Positions 9,231 to 19,295 are shown, counted from the first letter of the stretch. The stretch is 64,000 nucleotides of DNA from Bradyrhizobium rifense (GCF_008123425.1 NZ_VSSS01000017.1:1-64000); one strand, 5' to 3'. The notes: generated from the letters alone by a model not told the origin. Numbers and translations are program-made.

Positions 9231-9346
9231 GTCATTGCGAGGAGCTCGCGACAAAATTGCGAAGCAATTTTGCGCTGATGCGACGAAGCAATCCAGACTG
9301 TCTCGACGGAAAGACTCTGGATTGCTTCGCTGCGCTCGCAATGACG
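9231..9346. repeat. Palindromic intergenic repeat R1, copy b
   Basis: The right arm (CTGGATTGCTTCGCTGCGCT and on to CGCAATGACGG) is the standard R1 arm. The left arm is interrupted by about 40 bases that themselves form a small inverted repeat (AAATTGCGAAGCAATTT). It lies between the lectin-like gene and the GST gene. Confidence 0.85.
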
Positions 9347-9440
9347 GAGTGCGCGGGGCCGCCTAGTGTCCCCACGCTGACGGAACCTTCGGCTGCGTGC
9401 TACATTGGTTCCGTCGCTTCCACGCTTACGGACCCCTCCC

Positions 9441-10148
9441 ATGAAATACGAGCTCTACTACTGGCCCGAGATGCAGGGCCGCGGTGAATATGTGCGGCTG
9501 GCGCTGGAGGAGGCGGAGGCGGCTTACGATGATGTCGCACGCGGCCCGCGTGGCTCGGCTGCGATGATGAAGATGATGGAGGCTCACAAGGGCACGCCGC
9601 CCTTTGCGCCGCCGTTCCTGAAAGCGGGCAAGCTCGTCATCGGCCATACCGCCAACATCCTGCTCTATCTCGGCGCCCGTCACGCCCTCGCGCCGAAGAC
9701 CGAAGCCGGGAAACTCTGGGTGCACCAGCTTCAACTCACCATTACCGATCTCGTGGTCGAGATCCACGACACCCATCACCCGCTCGGACCTTCGATGTAT
9801 TACGAAGACCAGAAGCCGGCGGCGAAGAAGCGCACCGCCGAGTTCTGGGACGAGCGCGTGCCGAAATATCTCGACTATTTCGAGCAGCTGCTCGACGACA
9901 ATGATGGCGCCTATGTCACCGGTCGGCGCCTGACTTACGTCGATCTCTCACTGTTCCAGATTGTCGACGGCCTGCGTTATGCCTTCCCGAAGCGGATGAA
10001 GGCGTTTGAGACAAACATTCCTGGCCTCGTCGGCCTGCACGAGCGTGTCGCCGCGCGGCCGAACATCAAGGCCTATCTTGCAAGCGAGCGCCGCATTCCC
10101 TTCAACGAGCAGGGCATCTTCCGGCGATACAGGGAGCTGGATAATTAG
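9441..10148 (+). CDS. Glutathione S-transferase family protein
   Basis: The 235-residue protein has an N-terminal thioredoxin-like domain: YELYYWPEMQGRGEYVRLALEE, with the Tyr/Trp-Pro and GRGE elements of sigma-class-like GSTs, then PPFAPPFLKAGKLVIGHTANILLYLG, where the cis-Pro and the glutathione-binding Ser/Thr region fall. The helical C-terminal domain contains YVTGRRLTYVDLSLFQIVDGL (about residues 155-175), the GST N-capping-box region. I chose ATG 9441 over an upstream in-frame start because it puts the beta strand at the N-terminus as in the family. Its stop codon TAG is the first three bases of repeat R2a. Confidence 0.9.
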   Translation: MKYELYYWPEMQGRGEYVRLALEEAEAAYDDVARGPRGSAAMMKMMEAHKGTPPFAPPFLKAGKLVIGHTANILLYLGARHALAPKTEAGKLWVHQLQLTITDLVVEIHDTHHPLGPSMYYEDQKPAAKKRTAEFWDERVPKYLDYFEQLLDDNDGAYVTGRRLTYVDLSLFQIVDGLRYAFPKRMKAFETNIPGLVGLHERVAARPNIKAYLASERRIPFNEQGIFRRYRELDN

Positions 10149-10206
10149 AGCGTTTTCGAGCGAAGTGGATACCGGTTCGCGTGAAGAAAACGCGTCAAAA
10201 CAAGAA
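10146..10206. repeat. Repeat R2, copy a, supplying the GST stop codon
   Basis: TAGAGCGTTTTCGAGCGA, then GTGGATACCGGTTCGCGT and AAGAAAACGCGTCAAAACAAGAA, is nearly identical to 27410-27470. GCGTTTTC and GAAAACGC form an inverted pair around GAACCGGT-like sequence. In both copies the initial TAG is the stop codon of the upstream gene. Confidence 0.85.
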
Positions 10207-10529
10207 GCTTAAGCCAGTCCGGAGGGGGACTGGCGGCAGCCTCCGCTCCGGACTGGCCGCTTCGGGCGCGATCGGTCGCCCAAAGACGTGACGGCTCCCG
10301 ACCTGCTGTGCGCGCCCGGGACCAGATGGATCGTCGGACTGATCAGGAACGGGAGAGAGATCATGCTCGTCGGGGCAGGGGGGCTTGCAGAACATCATGG
10401 CCTCTCGCGTTGTGCATTCGGATCGGAATCGCGTGCAGGTGCGGGCCTTCTCTAGCGAGATCCGAAGGCCGCGGCGTCAGTCGATCGGAGGACCCGCAAT
10501 TCTTTTCCGGATACGCGTGACGGGTTCTC
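10149..10529. other. Non-coding gap between GST and methyltransferase-like gene
   Basis: This convergent gap holds repeat R2a and a hairpin at 10213-10257. The remaining approximately 270 bp contain only short frames with no recognisable product. Confidence 0.55.
10213..10257. terminator. Hairpin in convergent gap after GST
   Basis: The 12-base arms GCCAGTCCGGAG and CTCCGGACTGGC are perfect inverted copies around 21 bases. Placement between convergent genes fits a bidirectional terminator. No T-run is present. Confidence 0.5.
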
Positions 10530-11204
10530 TCACCACAGTCCGGGCAGCAGGCGGTAGCGCACCCGCGCCGCATAGTCGGCATAGCCGGGCAGGCCCGCGA
10601 TCAGCGTGCGCTCCTCGATGCGGATGCGGACCGCAAGCAGCGCCAGGAAGACCGGCGCAACCGCCAATCCCCACCATGAGCCGAGGATCAGTGGCACGCT
10701 GGCGAAGAACAGGATCATGCCGCTGTACATGGGATGGCGGACATGGGCGTAGGGCCCGGTCGAGATCACGCGCTGCGCGCGCTCGGTCTGCAGCTTCACC
10801 ACGGGTGCTGCGAACGAATTCTCGCGAAACACCCACAGCGTGAACAGTGTCGAGGCGAGGAACAGCACGAAACCGAACACCTGCCATGCGACGCTCATGT
10901 GGGATGCAAGATGGCGCCGGTCGAGCCCCATCGCGACGAGCCAGCCCAACATTGCCACGATGAATGCGACCATGAAGACCTTGTCGGCGGCCGGCTGATC
11001 TCTCTGAAGAACGGGACGCAGACGCTCGGCCAGAAGCGCCGGGTCGATCCGGTAGAGCCACCAGCCGCAGAGCGGCCCGAGCAGGATGGAGGTGACGAGA
11101 AATACCCACGCACCCGGCCAATGCAGGGTGCCGGCGGCGGCCAACAGCAGCGCGCCCATCCCGGCGGTGAGAACGGTGTTCTGCAAAAGCAGGCGTGCGA
11201 TCAT
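10530..11204 (-). CDS. Isoprenylcysteine methyltransferase-like membrane protein
   Basis: The 224-residue product has about five membrane helices. Its C-terminal half carries the isoprenylcysteine carboxyl methyltransferase/PEMT-type signature: VISTGPYAHVRHPMYSGMILFF (about residues 142-163) and EERTLIAGLPGYADYAARVRYRLLPGLW at the end. The RHPxY motif binds S-adenosylmethionine. Bacterial members methylate unknown small or lipid substrates, so the true substrate cannot be named. I chose ATG 11204, with GGAG upstream; an in-frame TTG at 11231 is possible. A diverged copy of the 5' end of this gene lies at about 12534-12602, on the far side of the LuxR-type gene. Confidence 0.82.
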   Translation of the reverse strand: MIARLLLQNTVLTAGMGALLLAAAGTLHWPGAWVFLVTSILLGPLCGWWLYRIDPALLAERLRPVLQRDQPAADKVFMVAFIVAMLGWLVAMGLDRRHLASHMSVAWQVFGFVLFLASTLFTLWVFRENSFAAPVVKLQTERAQRVISTGPYAHVRHPMYSGMILFFASVPLILGSWWGLAVAPVFLALLAVRIRIEERTLIAGLPGYADYAARVRYRLLPGLW

Positions 11205-11284
11205 GTTCGATCGGGCTCCATCACGCGCCAAGCCATTGATAGCATGCTTCCGACCAGCAAGCGGCCGCCGCGACGGCGGTGGCC

Positions 11285-12412
11285 TCAGATCTTGATGGGT
11301 GGTGTGAAGGCCGCCACGAGCCGCACCAGATCGGCCTGTCGTTTGGTTCCGGTCTTCGTGAAGATCCTGGCGAGGTGGGTCTTGATCGTAGTTTCCGCGA
11401 CGCCCATGCTTTTGGCCACGTCAGGAACGCCGCCGACCTCGATAATGGACAGGAACACGCGCAGCTCGGCCGGCGTCAGCTTGAAGAGCTTCCGTACGAG
11501 GTCGGGAGCGACGATCGTATCGATCGCTGCCTTGCTGACGAACAGGACGGCGCAGGCCTCATAGCCGGCACCGAACGTTTTCCGGCGCCCGGCGGTCAGC
11601 GGCACGAGGTGCCCCACATAATGCGACCCGTCGCGGGCCGCCAGATGCAGCGAGAGGCCCGTCATCGCCCGCTCGCCGAGAACCGTGCCCGCCAGAGCCT
11701 GCCGCAGCATGCGATCCGCATTCAGATCGGACGTCGCGAGCCGGCCATGGACCGAACGAAGCACGTCGGCTTCGTCCAAAACCTCTTGCGCGCTCGTATT
11801 GGCGTGCGTGATGTGACCGTTGACATCAAGCAGCAGGATGGCAGCTCGCAAGGCGTCGAGCGTGCGGGCCGACGTCATCTCCAATGCGTTCTGCTGCTGC
11901 AGCTTCTGCCGGACATGCATGGCCCGCTGCATGTGCGGCGTGATGTAGGAGATCACCCGATACATCTTGCGATCGACAGGACCGCCGGCCTTCATGATCG
12001 AGAGGCGGGATATTACGTCAGTGGACTTCTCGAGCAGGATATTGGCGGCGTCCTCGAGACCCTGCGGCCGCGTCCATTCGTTGTAGAACATGGTCTTTCG
12101 GAATTCGTCGACGTCGATCCAGTCCCCGATCGTCTGGATCTGACCGACCGGCGCGTGGAGCACCGCGCGCGATGGATCGAATGGCTCGTAGGTTTCGATA
12201 TAGGATCGAACATAGGCGGGGTCGACGCCGACGGCATGCGAGATCACGGCCTCGCCGCGCGCCCCGATCCGGACCAGACCACCGCCCTGGCCGCCCGCGA
12301 GATCGACGATGCTGCCAAGTGTCGTCGTCCATCGGGAATCGTCGAGCGCTGCATCGTAGATGTCCCCCACCAGCGACAGCAGCTCTTCATTCAGTCCCAT
12401 CGGCTTGTCCAT
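11285..12412 (-). CDS. LuxR-family transcriptional regulator with N-terminal sensory region
   Basis: The 375-residue protein ends in a LuxR-type helix-turn-helix: LTPAELRVFLSIIEVGGVPDVAKSMGVAETTIKTHLARIFTKTGTKRQADLV (last 60 or so residues). A PAS-like segment precedes it (about 190-290: AAILLLDVNGHITHANTSAQEVL), plus an unassigned N-terminal region of about 180 residues starting ELLSLVGDIYDAALDDSRW. Many Bradyrhizobium regulators share this layout. I placed the start at ATG 12412 because family members begin near that segment; a GTG at 12484 would add 24 residues. Neither start has a strong ribosome site. Targets are unknown. Confidence 0.85.
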   Translation of the reverse strand: MDKPMGLNEELLSLVGDIYDAALDDSRWTTTLGSIVDLAGGQGGGLVRIGARGEAVISHAVGVDPAYVRSYIETYEPFDPSRAVLHAPVGQIQTIGDWIDVDEFRKTMFYNEWTRPQGLEDAANILLEKSTDVISRLSIMKAGGPVDRKMYRVISYITPHMQRAMHVRQKLQQQNALEMTSARTLDALRAAILLLDVNGHITHANTSAQEVLDEADVLRSVHGRLATSDLNADRMLRQALAGTVLGERAMTGLSLHLAARDGSHYVGHLVPLTAGRRKTFGAGYEACAVLFVSKAAIDTIVAPDLVRKLFKLTPAELRVFLSIIEVGGVPDVAKSMGVAETTIKTHLARIFTKTGTKRQADLVRLVAAFTPPIKI

Positions 12413-12713
12413 GAACACGTGGAGGGGCTCGTTCGGCCTCGCAGATGAGCACGCCGGATGTGGAAATTTGATGAGCCGGATCACACTTCAGGGTGCGGAA
12501 CACTCAGGCCGGAGGCCAAGAGCGCGGCCCGACGGACGCGAACGGCAGCGCGCGCTTCGCGGCGGTATGAATTCTATTTTGCAATAACAGGCGTGCGATC
12601 ACGCGCGGTTCCCCGGGCAGTCTCCGCACGAATTTGGCCGCGCTATCCGGCAAATCCGGACGCGCGAAAAGCCCGGTCAACCGGACCGGGCGATCCATCG
12701 CAGGCAAGCCGGA
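12413..12713. other. Gap upstream of the LuxR-type gene
   Basis: This 301 bp gap probably contains the LuxR-type promoter. It also contains the degenerate methyltransferase 5' fragment listed separately. No intact gene was seen. Confidence 0.5.
12534..12602 (-). pseudogene. 5' fragment of methyltransferase-like gene
   Basis: This stretch aligns over about 69 bases with 11135-11203, the 5' end of the intact methyltransferase-like gene, by my eye at roughly three quarters identity. The minus-strand reading gives IARLLLQNRIHTAAKRAL against IARLLLQNTVLTAGMGAL in the intact gene. Nothing of the rest of the gene remains here. It looks like a remnant of a duplication or rearrangement around the LuxR-type gene. 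Confidence 0.45.
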
Positions 12714-12887
12714 TCAGGCGAGCTGATCGATCCGCGTGCCCTGGCCCGGCGGTAGCGGCGCAGGCGGCGTCGGCTGATGGGTCGGGTCGTTGTCCTTGGT
12801 CTTGGTCTGGTCGTCCGGCTGCTTGGTCGTGTCGTAGCTCGGAACCACGACCGTCACAGGCGGCGGCGCAACGCTGGAAACGCTCAT
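12714..12887 (-). CDS. Small Pro/Thr/Asp-rich hypothetical protein
   Basis: A 57-residue frame starts at ATG 12887 with a TGAGG ribosome site 10 bases upstream. The product reads MSVSSVAPPPVTVVVPSYD at its start and ends PPGQGTRIDQLA. It is hydrophilic, rich in Pro, Thr, Gln and Asp, and likely disordered. It has no signal peptide. I do not recognise a family. The good ribosome site and the strong codon pattern support it as a real short gene. Confidence 0.6.
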   Translation of the reverse strand: MSVSSVAPPPVTVVVPSYDTTKQPDDQTKTKDNDPTHQPTPPAPLPPGQGTRIDQLA

Positions 12888-13009
12888 CCACAAATCCTCA
12901 CAGATTGAAACAATTGATCCTGCCCCGGAGCGGACGAAAGCTCCGTCAAGCCAATCGCTAAAATGCGAGGGATCTGGTTCGATTTCGGTGAGACCTCGGG
13001 CCTCTCCTC

Positions 13010-13088
13010 GTCATTGCGAGCGGAGCGAAGCAATCCAGAATCCCTCAGCGGAAAGACTCTGGATTGCTTCGCTGCGCTCGCAATGACG
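13010..13088. repeat. Palindromic intergenic repeat R1, copy c
   Basis: Both arms are full length (GTCATTGCGAGCGGAGCGAA... and ...TTCGCTGCGCTCGCAATGAC) around an approximately 23-base centre. It lies between the small hypothetical gene and the secreted protein gene, downstream of the latter. Confidence 0.9.
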
Positions 13089-13137
13089 GAGTATGGCGTG
13101 CGTCGTCGCGACGCGCGCGCGCCGTGCCCGACCCGAC

Positions 13138-13617
13138 CTACTCGTCCTTCGGCCGGGTGATCGTGATCGCCGCGTCCGTCTTGGTGCGCGTGCATTCCAT
13201 GTTGAGGCGCTTGTAGCGCATCGTCACCTTGTCGCCGCGCAAGAGGCCCATGCGCTTGAGGCAGCGCGTCGCGCCGGTCGTGGTGTCGTCCTTCGGTAGC
13301 GTAAACGTTATGGCCGCGGCAGACGCGACCAGATCAAAAAACTTCGGCGTCGGCTTGCGGTCACCCTTGGCGTAGAGCTCGTTGGAATAGGTCTGTCCCT
13401 GGGCGCTGCAGCCGAGCGATAGCTCCTTTGCCGCCGGGTGGGTCAGATAGATGATGTTGGCGGCCTTGAAGTTGACCTTCAGCCCGTCGATACCGCCGGC
13501 GAGCTGCTTGGCGATGTCGTCGCACTGGTCGGCGCGCGCAGGCACGGCGAGGGCGACAAGGCCGGTGATTGCGGCGGCGACAAGCATCGCGCCGCGAACG
13601 TGTAGTTTGAAAATCAT
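13138..13617 (-). CDS. Secreted hypothetical protein
   Basis: The 159-residue protein has a signal peptide (MIFKLHVRGAMLVAAAITGL, cleavage near VPARADQ, about residue 30). The mature part is about 130 residues, with four cysteines (QCDD; LGCSAQG; TRCLKRMG; MECTRTK) that may form two disulphides. I chose ATG 13617 because it starts the signal peptide and has AAGGGG upstream; the frame extends further 5' without support. No known domain was recognised. It is divergent from fumA. Confidence 0.72.
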   Translation of the reverse strand: MIFKLHVRGAMLVAAAITGLVALAVPARADQCDDIAKQLAGGIDGLKVNFKAANIIYLTHPAAKELSLGCSAQGQTYSNELYAKGDRKPTPKFFDLVASAAAITFTLPKDDTTTGATRCLKRMGLLRGDKVTMRYKRLNMECTRTKTDAAITITRPKDE

Positions 13618-13861
13618 GATGAAAAGCCCCTTGGAGGGCGTATTCAAGCGTCGGCGGACGCGGAGTGCAAGGGGTGCAACTCGGCTTGGCTGGGTACAAC
13701 CGCGGCCATTCGCTGATCGAAGGAGGGGCTGCAAAATGCCCGCCATGGCACCGAATCGGGATGCCCCGGTCGCGCCAGAACGCCTTCCCTTTGCGGCAAA
13801 AAAGCTTAGAACGCTTCTATGCTAGAGGCCCGCGAGGGCTCCAAAACCCGAGATCGCCCCC

Positions 13862-15517
<1,656 letters not shown>

Positions 15518-15561
15518 GGAGGCATCCTCCTTTCCCAGCAGAGGCCGGCGCCTTCACACTC

Positions 15562-15646
15562 CGTCATTGCGAGCGCAGCGAAGCAATCCACCTTTCCGCA
15601 GGGAAGAGTCTGGATTGCTTCGTCGCAAGAGCTCCTCGCAATGACG
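15562..15646. repeat. Palindromic intergenic repeat R1, copy d
   Basis: The left arm CGTCATTGCGAGCGCAGCGA is standard. The right arm is partly altered (CTTCGTCGCAAGAGCTCCTC), as in the left arm of copy b, so the arms pair less well. It lies between convergent fumA and a small gene. Confidence 0.85.
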
Positions 15647-15681
15647 ACGTGGAGACGTCGCGCGTATCCGTCAGAGTCGGA

Positions 15682-15978
15682 TCAAGCCTTCGAGCCTGTG
15701 AACGGGAAGCTGCCCATCGGGCCGATGCCCATTTCGCCGCTCATGCTGTCGCCGGAAACCGTTCCGATGAACTCGAGCGTCAACGGCATCGGATTGGTGA
15801 TGGCAACCTTCCAGTTGACGGCGTCGCCGCTGACGGTGCCGTCAAAAATCTCGGCCGTATTGCCTTCCGCGCCTTGCGTGCCCGTGAGCGTGCCGCCCGC
15901 TTCCTTCAGGCTCAGCGTCGCCTGGCGCTCGCCCATCGGCGTCGTCATGGTGAGATTCCAGTTGCCGTCCACGGCCAT
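15682..15978 (-). CDS. Small beta-rich hypothetical protein
   Basis: The 98-residue product begins MAVDGNWNLTMTTPMGERQA and continues with short repeating beta-strand-like segments (GGTLTGTQG, FDGTVSGDAVNWKVAI, LEFIGTVSGDSMSGEMGIG, FPFTGSKA). This is the pattern of small bacterial proteins in which a protein or ligand-testing beta-barrel fold is predicted. I chose ATG 15978 from its GGGAG ribosome site; a longer frame upstream is not supported. No signal peptide. Function unknown. Confidence 0.72.
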   Translation of the reverse strand: MAVDGNWNLTMTTPMGERQATLSLKEAGGTLTGTQGAEGNTAEIFDGTVSGDAVNWKVAITNPMPLTLEFIGTVSGDSMSGEMGIGPMGSFPFTGSKA

Positions 15979-16085
15979 TCGCGTCTCCCGAACATTGTCC
16001 CGGCGGGCTGCGATGATCGCAGCCAGTCCTGCGTCGAGCCTATAGCGCAACTTGAGGCCGCTGCCTAACGCGGCTTGGGCGGCAT

Positions 16086-16640
16086 TCAGGCGCGGGCGGC
16101 GGCGCGCCGGCGGCTGGTGACGACGAGCCTGAACACCACGTACTGCACGGCAAAGGCGAGGGCCTTGGCGCCGCCCGCGACAGCCGAGATGTAGAACGCC
16201 CACAGTTTCAGATCGCCGGTGGCGGCGACCGCGATCGTGCCGGCGCCGAGGACGAACATCAGCGCGGCCCAGGCATAGCCCGCAGCGGTGACATATTCCG
16301 GCGCGGTCTCGACCACGATCGGCGGCATGTAGCGCAGCATCCAGCCGCGCTTGAGCATGATCGCGCCGATCGCGAAATGCGCGATCGCAGGCTTGGCCAG
16401 CATGAAGCGGGGATCGTTGGTCAGCAGCGTGACCGTGCCGAGAACGATGACGAGCGCGACGCTCGCATAGGTCATGTAGCCGAGTTCGCGGCCCTTGACG
16501 CGGGCATAGATCACCTGCGCGATCGCGCCGGCAATCGCCACCGACGTCGCCAGGATGACGTTGTCGGTAATCAGATAGATCACCAGGAAGACGATGGCCG
16601 ACAGGAAGTCGGAGGCGAGGCGGGCGAATACGTCCTTCAT
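16086..16640 (-). CDS. YciB/IspZ-like inner membrane protein
   Basis: The 184-residue protein has five or six membrane helices. The segment GTVTLLTNDPRFMLAKPAIAHFAIGAIML (about residues 70-98) matches the YciB/IspZ family, linked to septation and envelope maintenance. I chose ATG 16640 with AGGA upstream. The start lies 13 bases before the end of the region of the next upstream gene's stop at 16654, so the two are close-packed and probably co-transcribed from a promoter holding two TetR-type palindromes. It may be a specialised paralogue rather than the housekeeping copy. Confidence 0.72.
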   Translation of the reverse strand: MKDVFARLASDFLSAIVFLVIYLITDNVILATSVAIAGAIAQVIYARVKGRELGYMTYASVALVIVLGTVTLLTNDPRFMLAKPAIAHFAIGAIMLKRGWMLRYMPPIVVETAPEYVTAAGYAWAALMFVLGAGTIAVAATGDLKLWAFYISAVAGGAKALAFAVQYVVFRLVVTSRRRAAARA

Positions 16641-16653
16641 TATCGGTCCTGTC

Positions 16654-17229
16654 TCACTGGGCTTCGGGCAGCGCGCCGGCCGGCGCACCGTACTTGATCT
16701 GGCGATATTCCGGATACCACTTGGTGAAATAGATCGCGCTGTTGCGGGCGGCGAAGGCGACCGCGAGGCCGAGCCACACCGGCAGGCCCGGGAAGTAGAG
16801 CAGCACGATGTTGGCGGCCATCATCAGCAGCGCGGCCACCGTCCATGCGCCGGTGATGATGTAATTGGCGGTGAGGAAGCCGGGCATCGCTGCGGTCTCG
16901 GCCGGAACGGCCTCGATCGCGTATTGCAGCGTGAAGGGCCGGCGCACCAGCATCGAGCCGAGCGAGATGATGAAGATGCCGATATCGACCGAGAGCTTGA
17001 CGCCGAGCGTGCTGAGCGAGGGGGCGCGCAGTGCGAGGAACAGGCCGAGTCCTGCGAACAGGATCGCCGAGCCCGCGGCCAAAATCTTCACCGAGCGGCC
17101 GCAGGCCACGTCGATCGCGATGGTGGCGAGGCAGATCGCGGAGGCCACGAACACGCTGGTCGGGGCCGACGTCACCATCATCAGCAAGGTGTAGACGCCA
17201 TAGGGGGCAAGGATCAGGAAAATGGTCAT
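16654..17229 (-). CDS. Multi-pass membrane protein of unknown function
   Basis: The 191-residue protein has about six hydrophobic helices and ends FTKWYPEYRQIKYGAPAGALPEAQ. I do not recognise the family with certainty. It is the first gene of the pair with the YciB-like gene. Two palindromes like those next to the TetR gene lie just upstream (17249-17269 and 17301-17320), so it is probably repressed by that TetR. It may be a membrane partner in the same response as the carotenoid oxygenase and MAPEG genes. Confidence 0.7.
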   Translation of the reverse strand: MTIFLILAPYGVYTLLMMVTSAPTSVFVASAICLATIAIDVACGRSVKILAAGSAILFAGLGLFLALRAPSLSTLGVKLSVDIGIFIISLGSMLVRRPFTLQYAIEAVPAETAAMPGFLTANYIITGAWTVAALLMMAANIVLLYFPGLPVWLGLAVAFAARNSAIYFTKWYPEYRQIKYGAPAGALPEAQ

Positions 17230-17248
17230 GGTGGCCTCGGTCGAGCCA

Positions 17249-17269
17249 ATCTTTACGATGTCAAGATTG
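17249..17269. promoter_or_regulatory. TetR-type operator palindrome 1
   Basis: AATCTTTAC and GTCAAGATT flank a 3-base centre. It lies 20 bp before the start of the 16654-17229 gene and matches the palindromes at 19244 and 19296 next to the TetR gene. Confidence 0.7.
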
Positions 17270-17300
17270 ATAATTCAGGGCCGGCGCCGGGTCAAGCGAA

Positions 17301-17320
17301 ATCTTTACAGTGTCAAAATG
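17301..17320. promoter_or_regulatory. TetR-type operator palindrome 2
   Basis: ATCTTTACAGTGTCAAAAT is a weaker copy of the same palindrome. It overlaps the stop codon of the MAPEG gene and lies about 72 bp upstream of the next operon's first gene. Confidence 0.6.
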
Positions 17321-17787
17321 ATATGAATGACCTGTAAAAACTCAATCGTGGCAATGGCTTGATCGGATATCTCGTCGGCGACGGCCGCCCAGGGAAGGCG
17401 CGACAGGATGGTCAGCGAGGTGCTGATCAGTAGGCCGATGGTCAGGAAGATGCTGCCGCCACGGCAGATCATGAATTTGAGCGAGCCCGGCGTCGCGTAC
17501 ATGCCGAGCGGATGCAACAGCCGCGACAGCACCAGCCCGCCCATCAGCAGGTGAATGCGCAAGGCCGATGCGCCGGACATTTCGAGAAACGCGACCATCA
17601 GCGTGATGATCGGAACGTATTCCATGAAATTGCCATGGGCGCGGATCGCGCTGCGCAGGCTCGCATTGCCGCCGTCGCTGAAGGCAGCGCCGTTGCTCCG
17701 CCGCAGCCGGATGACTTGCAGCGCAAGCGCGGCGTAGATCAGCGCGAGGATCGCGAGATAGTTCGCCGTGACGGTGGGGACGTGCAT
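17305..17787 (-). CDS. MAPEG-family membrane protein
   Basis: The 160-residue protein has four membrane helices and the MAPEG pattern: IRLRRSNGAAFSDGGN then LRSAIRAHGNFMEYVPI (about residues 45-61, with the RAHGNxxE motif), and RLLHPLGM. MAPEG proteins bind glutathione or act on lipophilic compounds; bacterial YecN-like members are poorly characterised. ATG 17787 has GGGAG upstream. It begins 43 bp after the carotenoid oxygenase gene and is probably co-transcribed with it. Confidence 0.88.
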   Translation of the reverse strand: MHVPTVTANYLAILALIYAALALQVIRLRRSNGAAFSDGGNASLRSAIRAHGNFMEYVPIITLMVAFLEMSGASALRIHLLMGGLVLSRLLHPLGMYATPGSLKFMICRGGSIFLTIGLLISTSLTILSRLPWAAVADEISDQAIATIEFLQVIHIILTL

Positions 17788-17830
17788 GCGAAGTCTCCCT
17801 GATGACATTCGCGACGGAGTGGGGAGGGAG

Positions 17831-19228
17831 CTACTGCGCTCCCACCCAATTGCCGTGAAAGCCGTCGGGCACACGATGGCCGAGCTGCACCAGCGCGGCG
17901 GGGCCGGCCTCGATGTCGGTGGCGTTGAACACGGCGAGGTCGCTGCGGTTCTCCCGCGCGCGCCAGACCACCGCCAGTAGCCAGCCGTCACCTTCCGCCG
18001 CATCCTTCGATCGCTCGACGAAGACAGGCTCGGAGATGGTGTCGCCCGCCGGCAGCAGATACTGGCCGAGCCGCTTGCCGGTGCCGTCGACGTGAACGAT
18101 GCCTGACAGTGCGCCGAACATCGGCAGCCGCGGATTGGCGCAGGCGTACCAGCCATGGCGGCTTCTCAGGCCGGCGCGGCGATCGTCGATGCGCGGGAAT
18201 TCGCCGGTGAGATCGTCGAGATAGATCTGCTGGAAGCGGTCGGTATTGCCAGAGAGATCGAAGGTCCAGCGGCAGTGGCGGGCGCGCGATTTGTCCGGAT
18301 CCGTCGGCCGGCCGTCGGGATGCGGAAACAGCGGCGCCTCCTCGAACTGCATGACGTCGGCGACGATGCGGTCGCCGTCCTCCCACGCATTCATGACGTG
18401 GAAGACGTAGCAGGCCTCGGCGCGGAACCAGACGATGTCCTTTGCCGTACCGCTGCGCTTCATCACGCCGACATAGGCGCCCTTCTCCGGCTCCCAGGCA
18501 TAAGGCGGCTTGCCGCTCATCGCGCGCTCCATGCTGCCGGTGATGGGCAGGATCGGAAACAGCACGTGATTTTCGGTGACGATGAAGTCGTGCACCATGC
18601 TGGCATAGGGCGTCTCGAAACGCTCGAAGCGCGTCACCTTGCCGCTCGCATCGATCGATCCGTAGGAGAGGGCGGGTGTCAGCGGTCCGGCCGCATTGTA
18701 GCCGAAGAACACCAGCTCGCCCGTGATCGGATCGACCTTCGGATGCGCGGTGAAGGCGCCGGCGATTCGGTTCTGATAGTTCTGATAGCCGCGGGTTGCG
18801 AGCGTGCCCGGCTCGATCTCGGTCGGCAGATGTCCCTCTTCCAGCGCGAGCAGCTTGCCGGCATGGAAGACGATATTGGTGTTGGCGACGCCGCCGTCGG
18901 TGAGTTGGGTGGGCGCATCCGGCAGCTTGCGGCCGAAGCCGCCGAACAGCGCGCGGCCGGCATCGTGCTCGGCCAGCCATTTCGGCGTGCGGACCCAGCG
19001 GTTGCGGTAGGAGGCGCGGCCCTCTTCGAGATGAAAGGCGTGCAGCATGCCGTCGCCGACAAACCAGTGTGCGCCGGGCGCGTCGAACTGCGGATTGGGG
19101 CCGTTGCGATAGAGCGTGCCGTTCAGCTCGCGCGGCAATTCGCCGACGATCTTGAGGAAAGGCGCGTCCGCCTCGAACGGAATCGGCGCGATATTGTTGC
19201 GGCGCTCGGTGACGGCGTCCTGCTGCAC
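17831..19228 (-). CDS. Carotenoid oxygenase family protein
   Basis: The 465-residue protein has the carotenoid cleavage dioxygenase pattern: LNGTLYRNGPNPQFD near the N-terminus, FVGDGMLHAFHL, then the four iron-binding histidine contexts TAHPKVD, SMVHDFIVT, VFHVMNAWEDGD and DGFHGNWVG at the C-terminus. It cleaves conjugated double bonds of carotenoids or stilbene-like lignin products with molecular oxygen; the substrate is not evident. I chose GTG 19228, with AGAGGG 8 bases upstream. A longer frame to 19291 would run through a TetR-type operator, so is unlikely. It heads an operon with the MAPEG gene and is divergent from the TetR gene. Confidence 0.9.
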   Translation of the reverse strand: MQQDAVTERRNNIAPIPFEADAPFLKIVGELPRELNGTLYRNGPNPQFDAPGAHWFVGDGMLHAFHLEEGRASYRNRWVRTPKWLAEHDAGRALFGGFGRKLPDAPTQLTDGGVANTNIVFHAGKLLALEEGHLPTEIEPGTLATRGYQNYQNRIAGAFTAHPKVDPITGELVFFGYNAAGPLTPALSYGSIDASGKVTRFERFETPYASMVHDFIVTENHVLFPILPITGSMERAMSGKPPYAWEPEKGAYVGVMKRSGTAKDIVWFRAEACYVFHVMNAWEDGDRIVADVMQFEEAPLFPHPDGRPTDPDKSRARHCRWTFDLSGNTDRFQQIYLDDLTGEFPRIDDRRAGLRSRHGWYACANPRLPMFGALSGIVHVDGTGKRLGQYLLPAGDTISEPVFVERSKDAAEGDGWLLAVVWRARENRSDLAVFNATDIEAGPAALVQLGHRVPDGFHGNWVGAQ

Positions 19229-19243
19229 GGCGTATCCCTCTCT

Positions 19244-19262
19244 ATCTTTACATCGTAAAGAT
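19244..19262. promoter_or_regulatory. TetR-type operator palindrome 3
   Basis: ATCTTTACATCGTAAAGAT has perfect 8-base arms around a 3-base centre. It sits 15 bp upstream of the carotenoid oxygenase GTG, over or beside its ribosome site and promoter. Confidence 0.8.
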
Positions 19263-19295
19263 GGAATAGGGCCATGCGTGGCTTCCGTCAAGTGA

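Noticed and set aside
10195..10398. A 67-codon minus-strand frame between GST and the methyltransferase-like gene
   Set aside because: It spans a hairpin and has no ribosome site or recognisable product.
18155..19258. A 367-codon plus-strand frame opposite the carotenoid oxygenase gene
   Set aside because: It is antisense to a gene with clear family motifs and would run through two operator palindromes.
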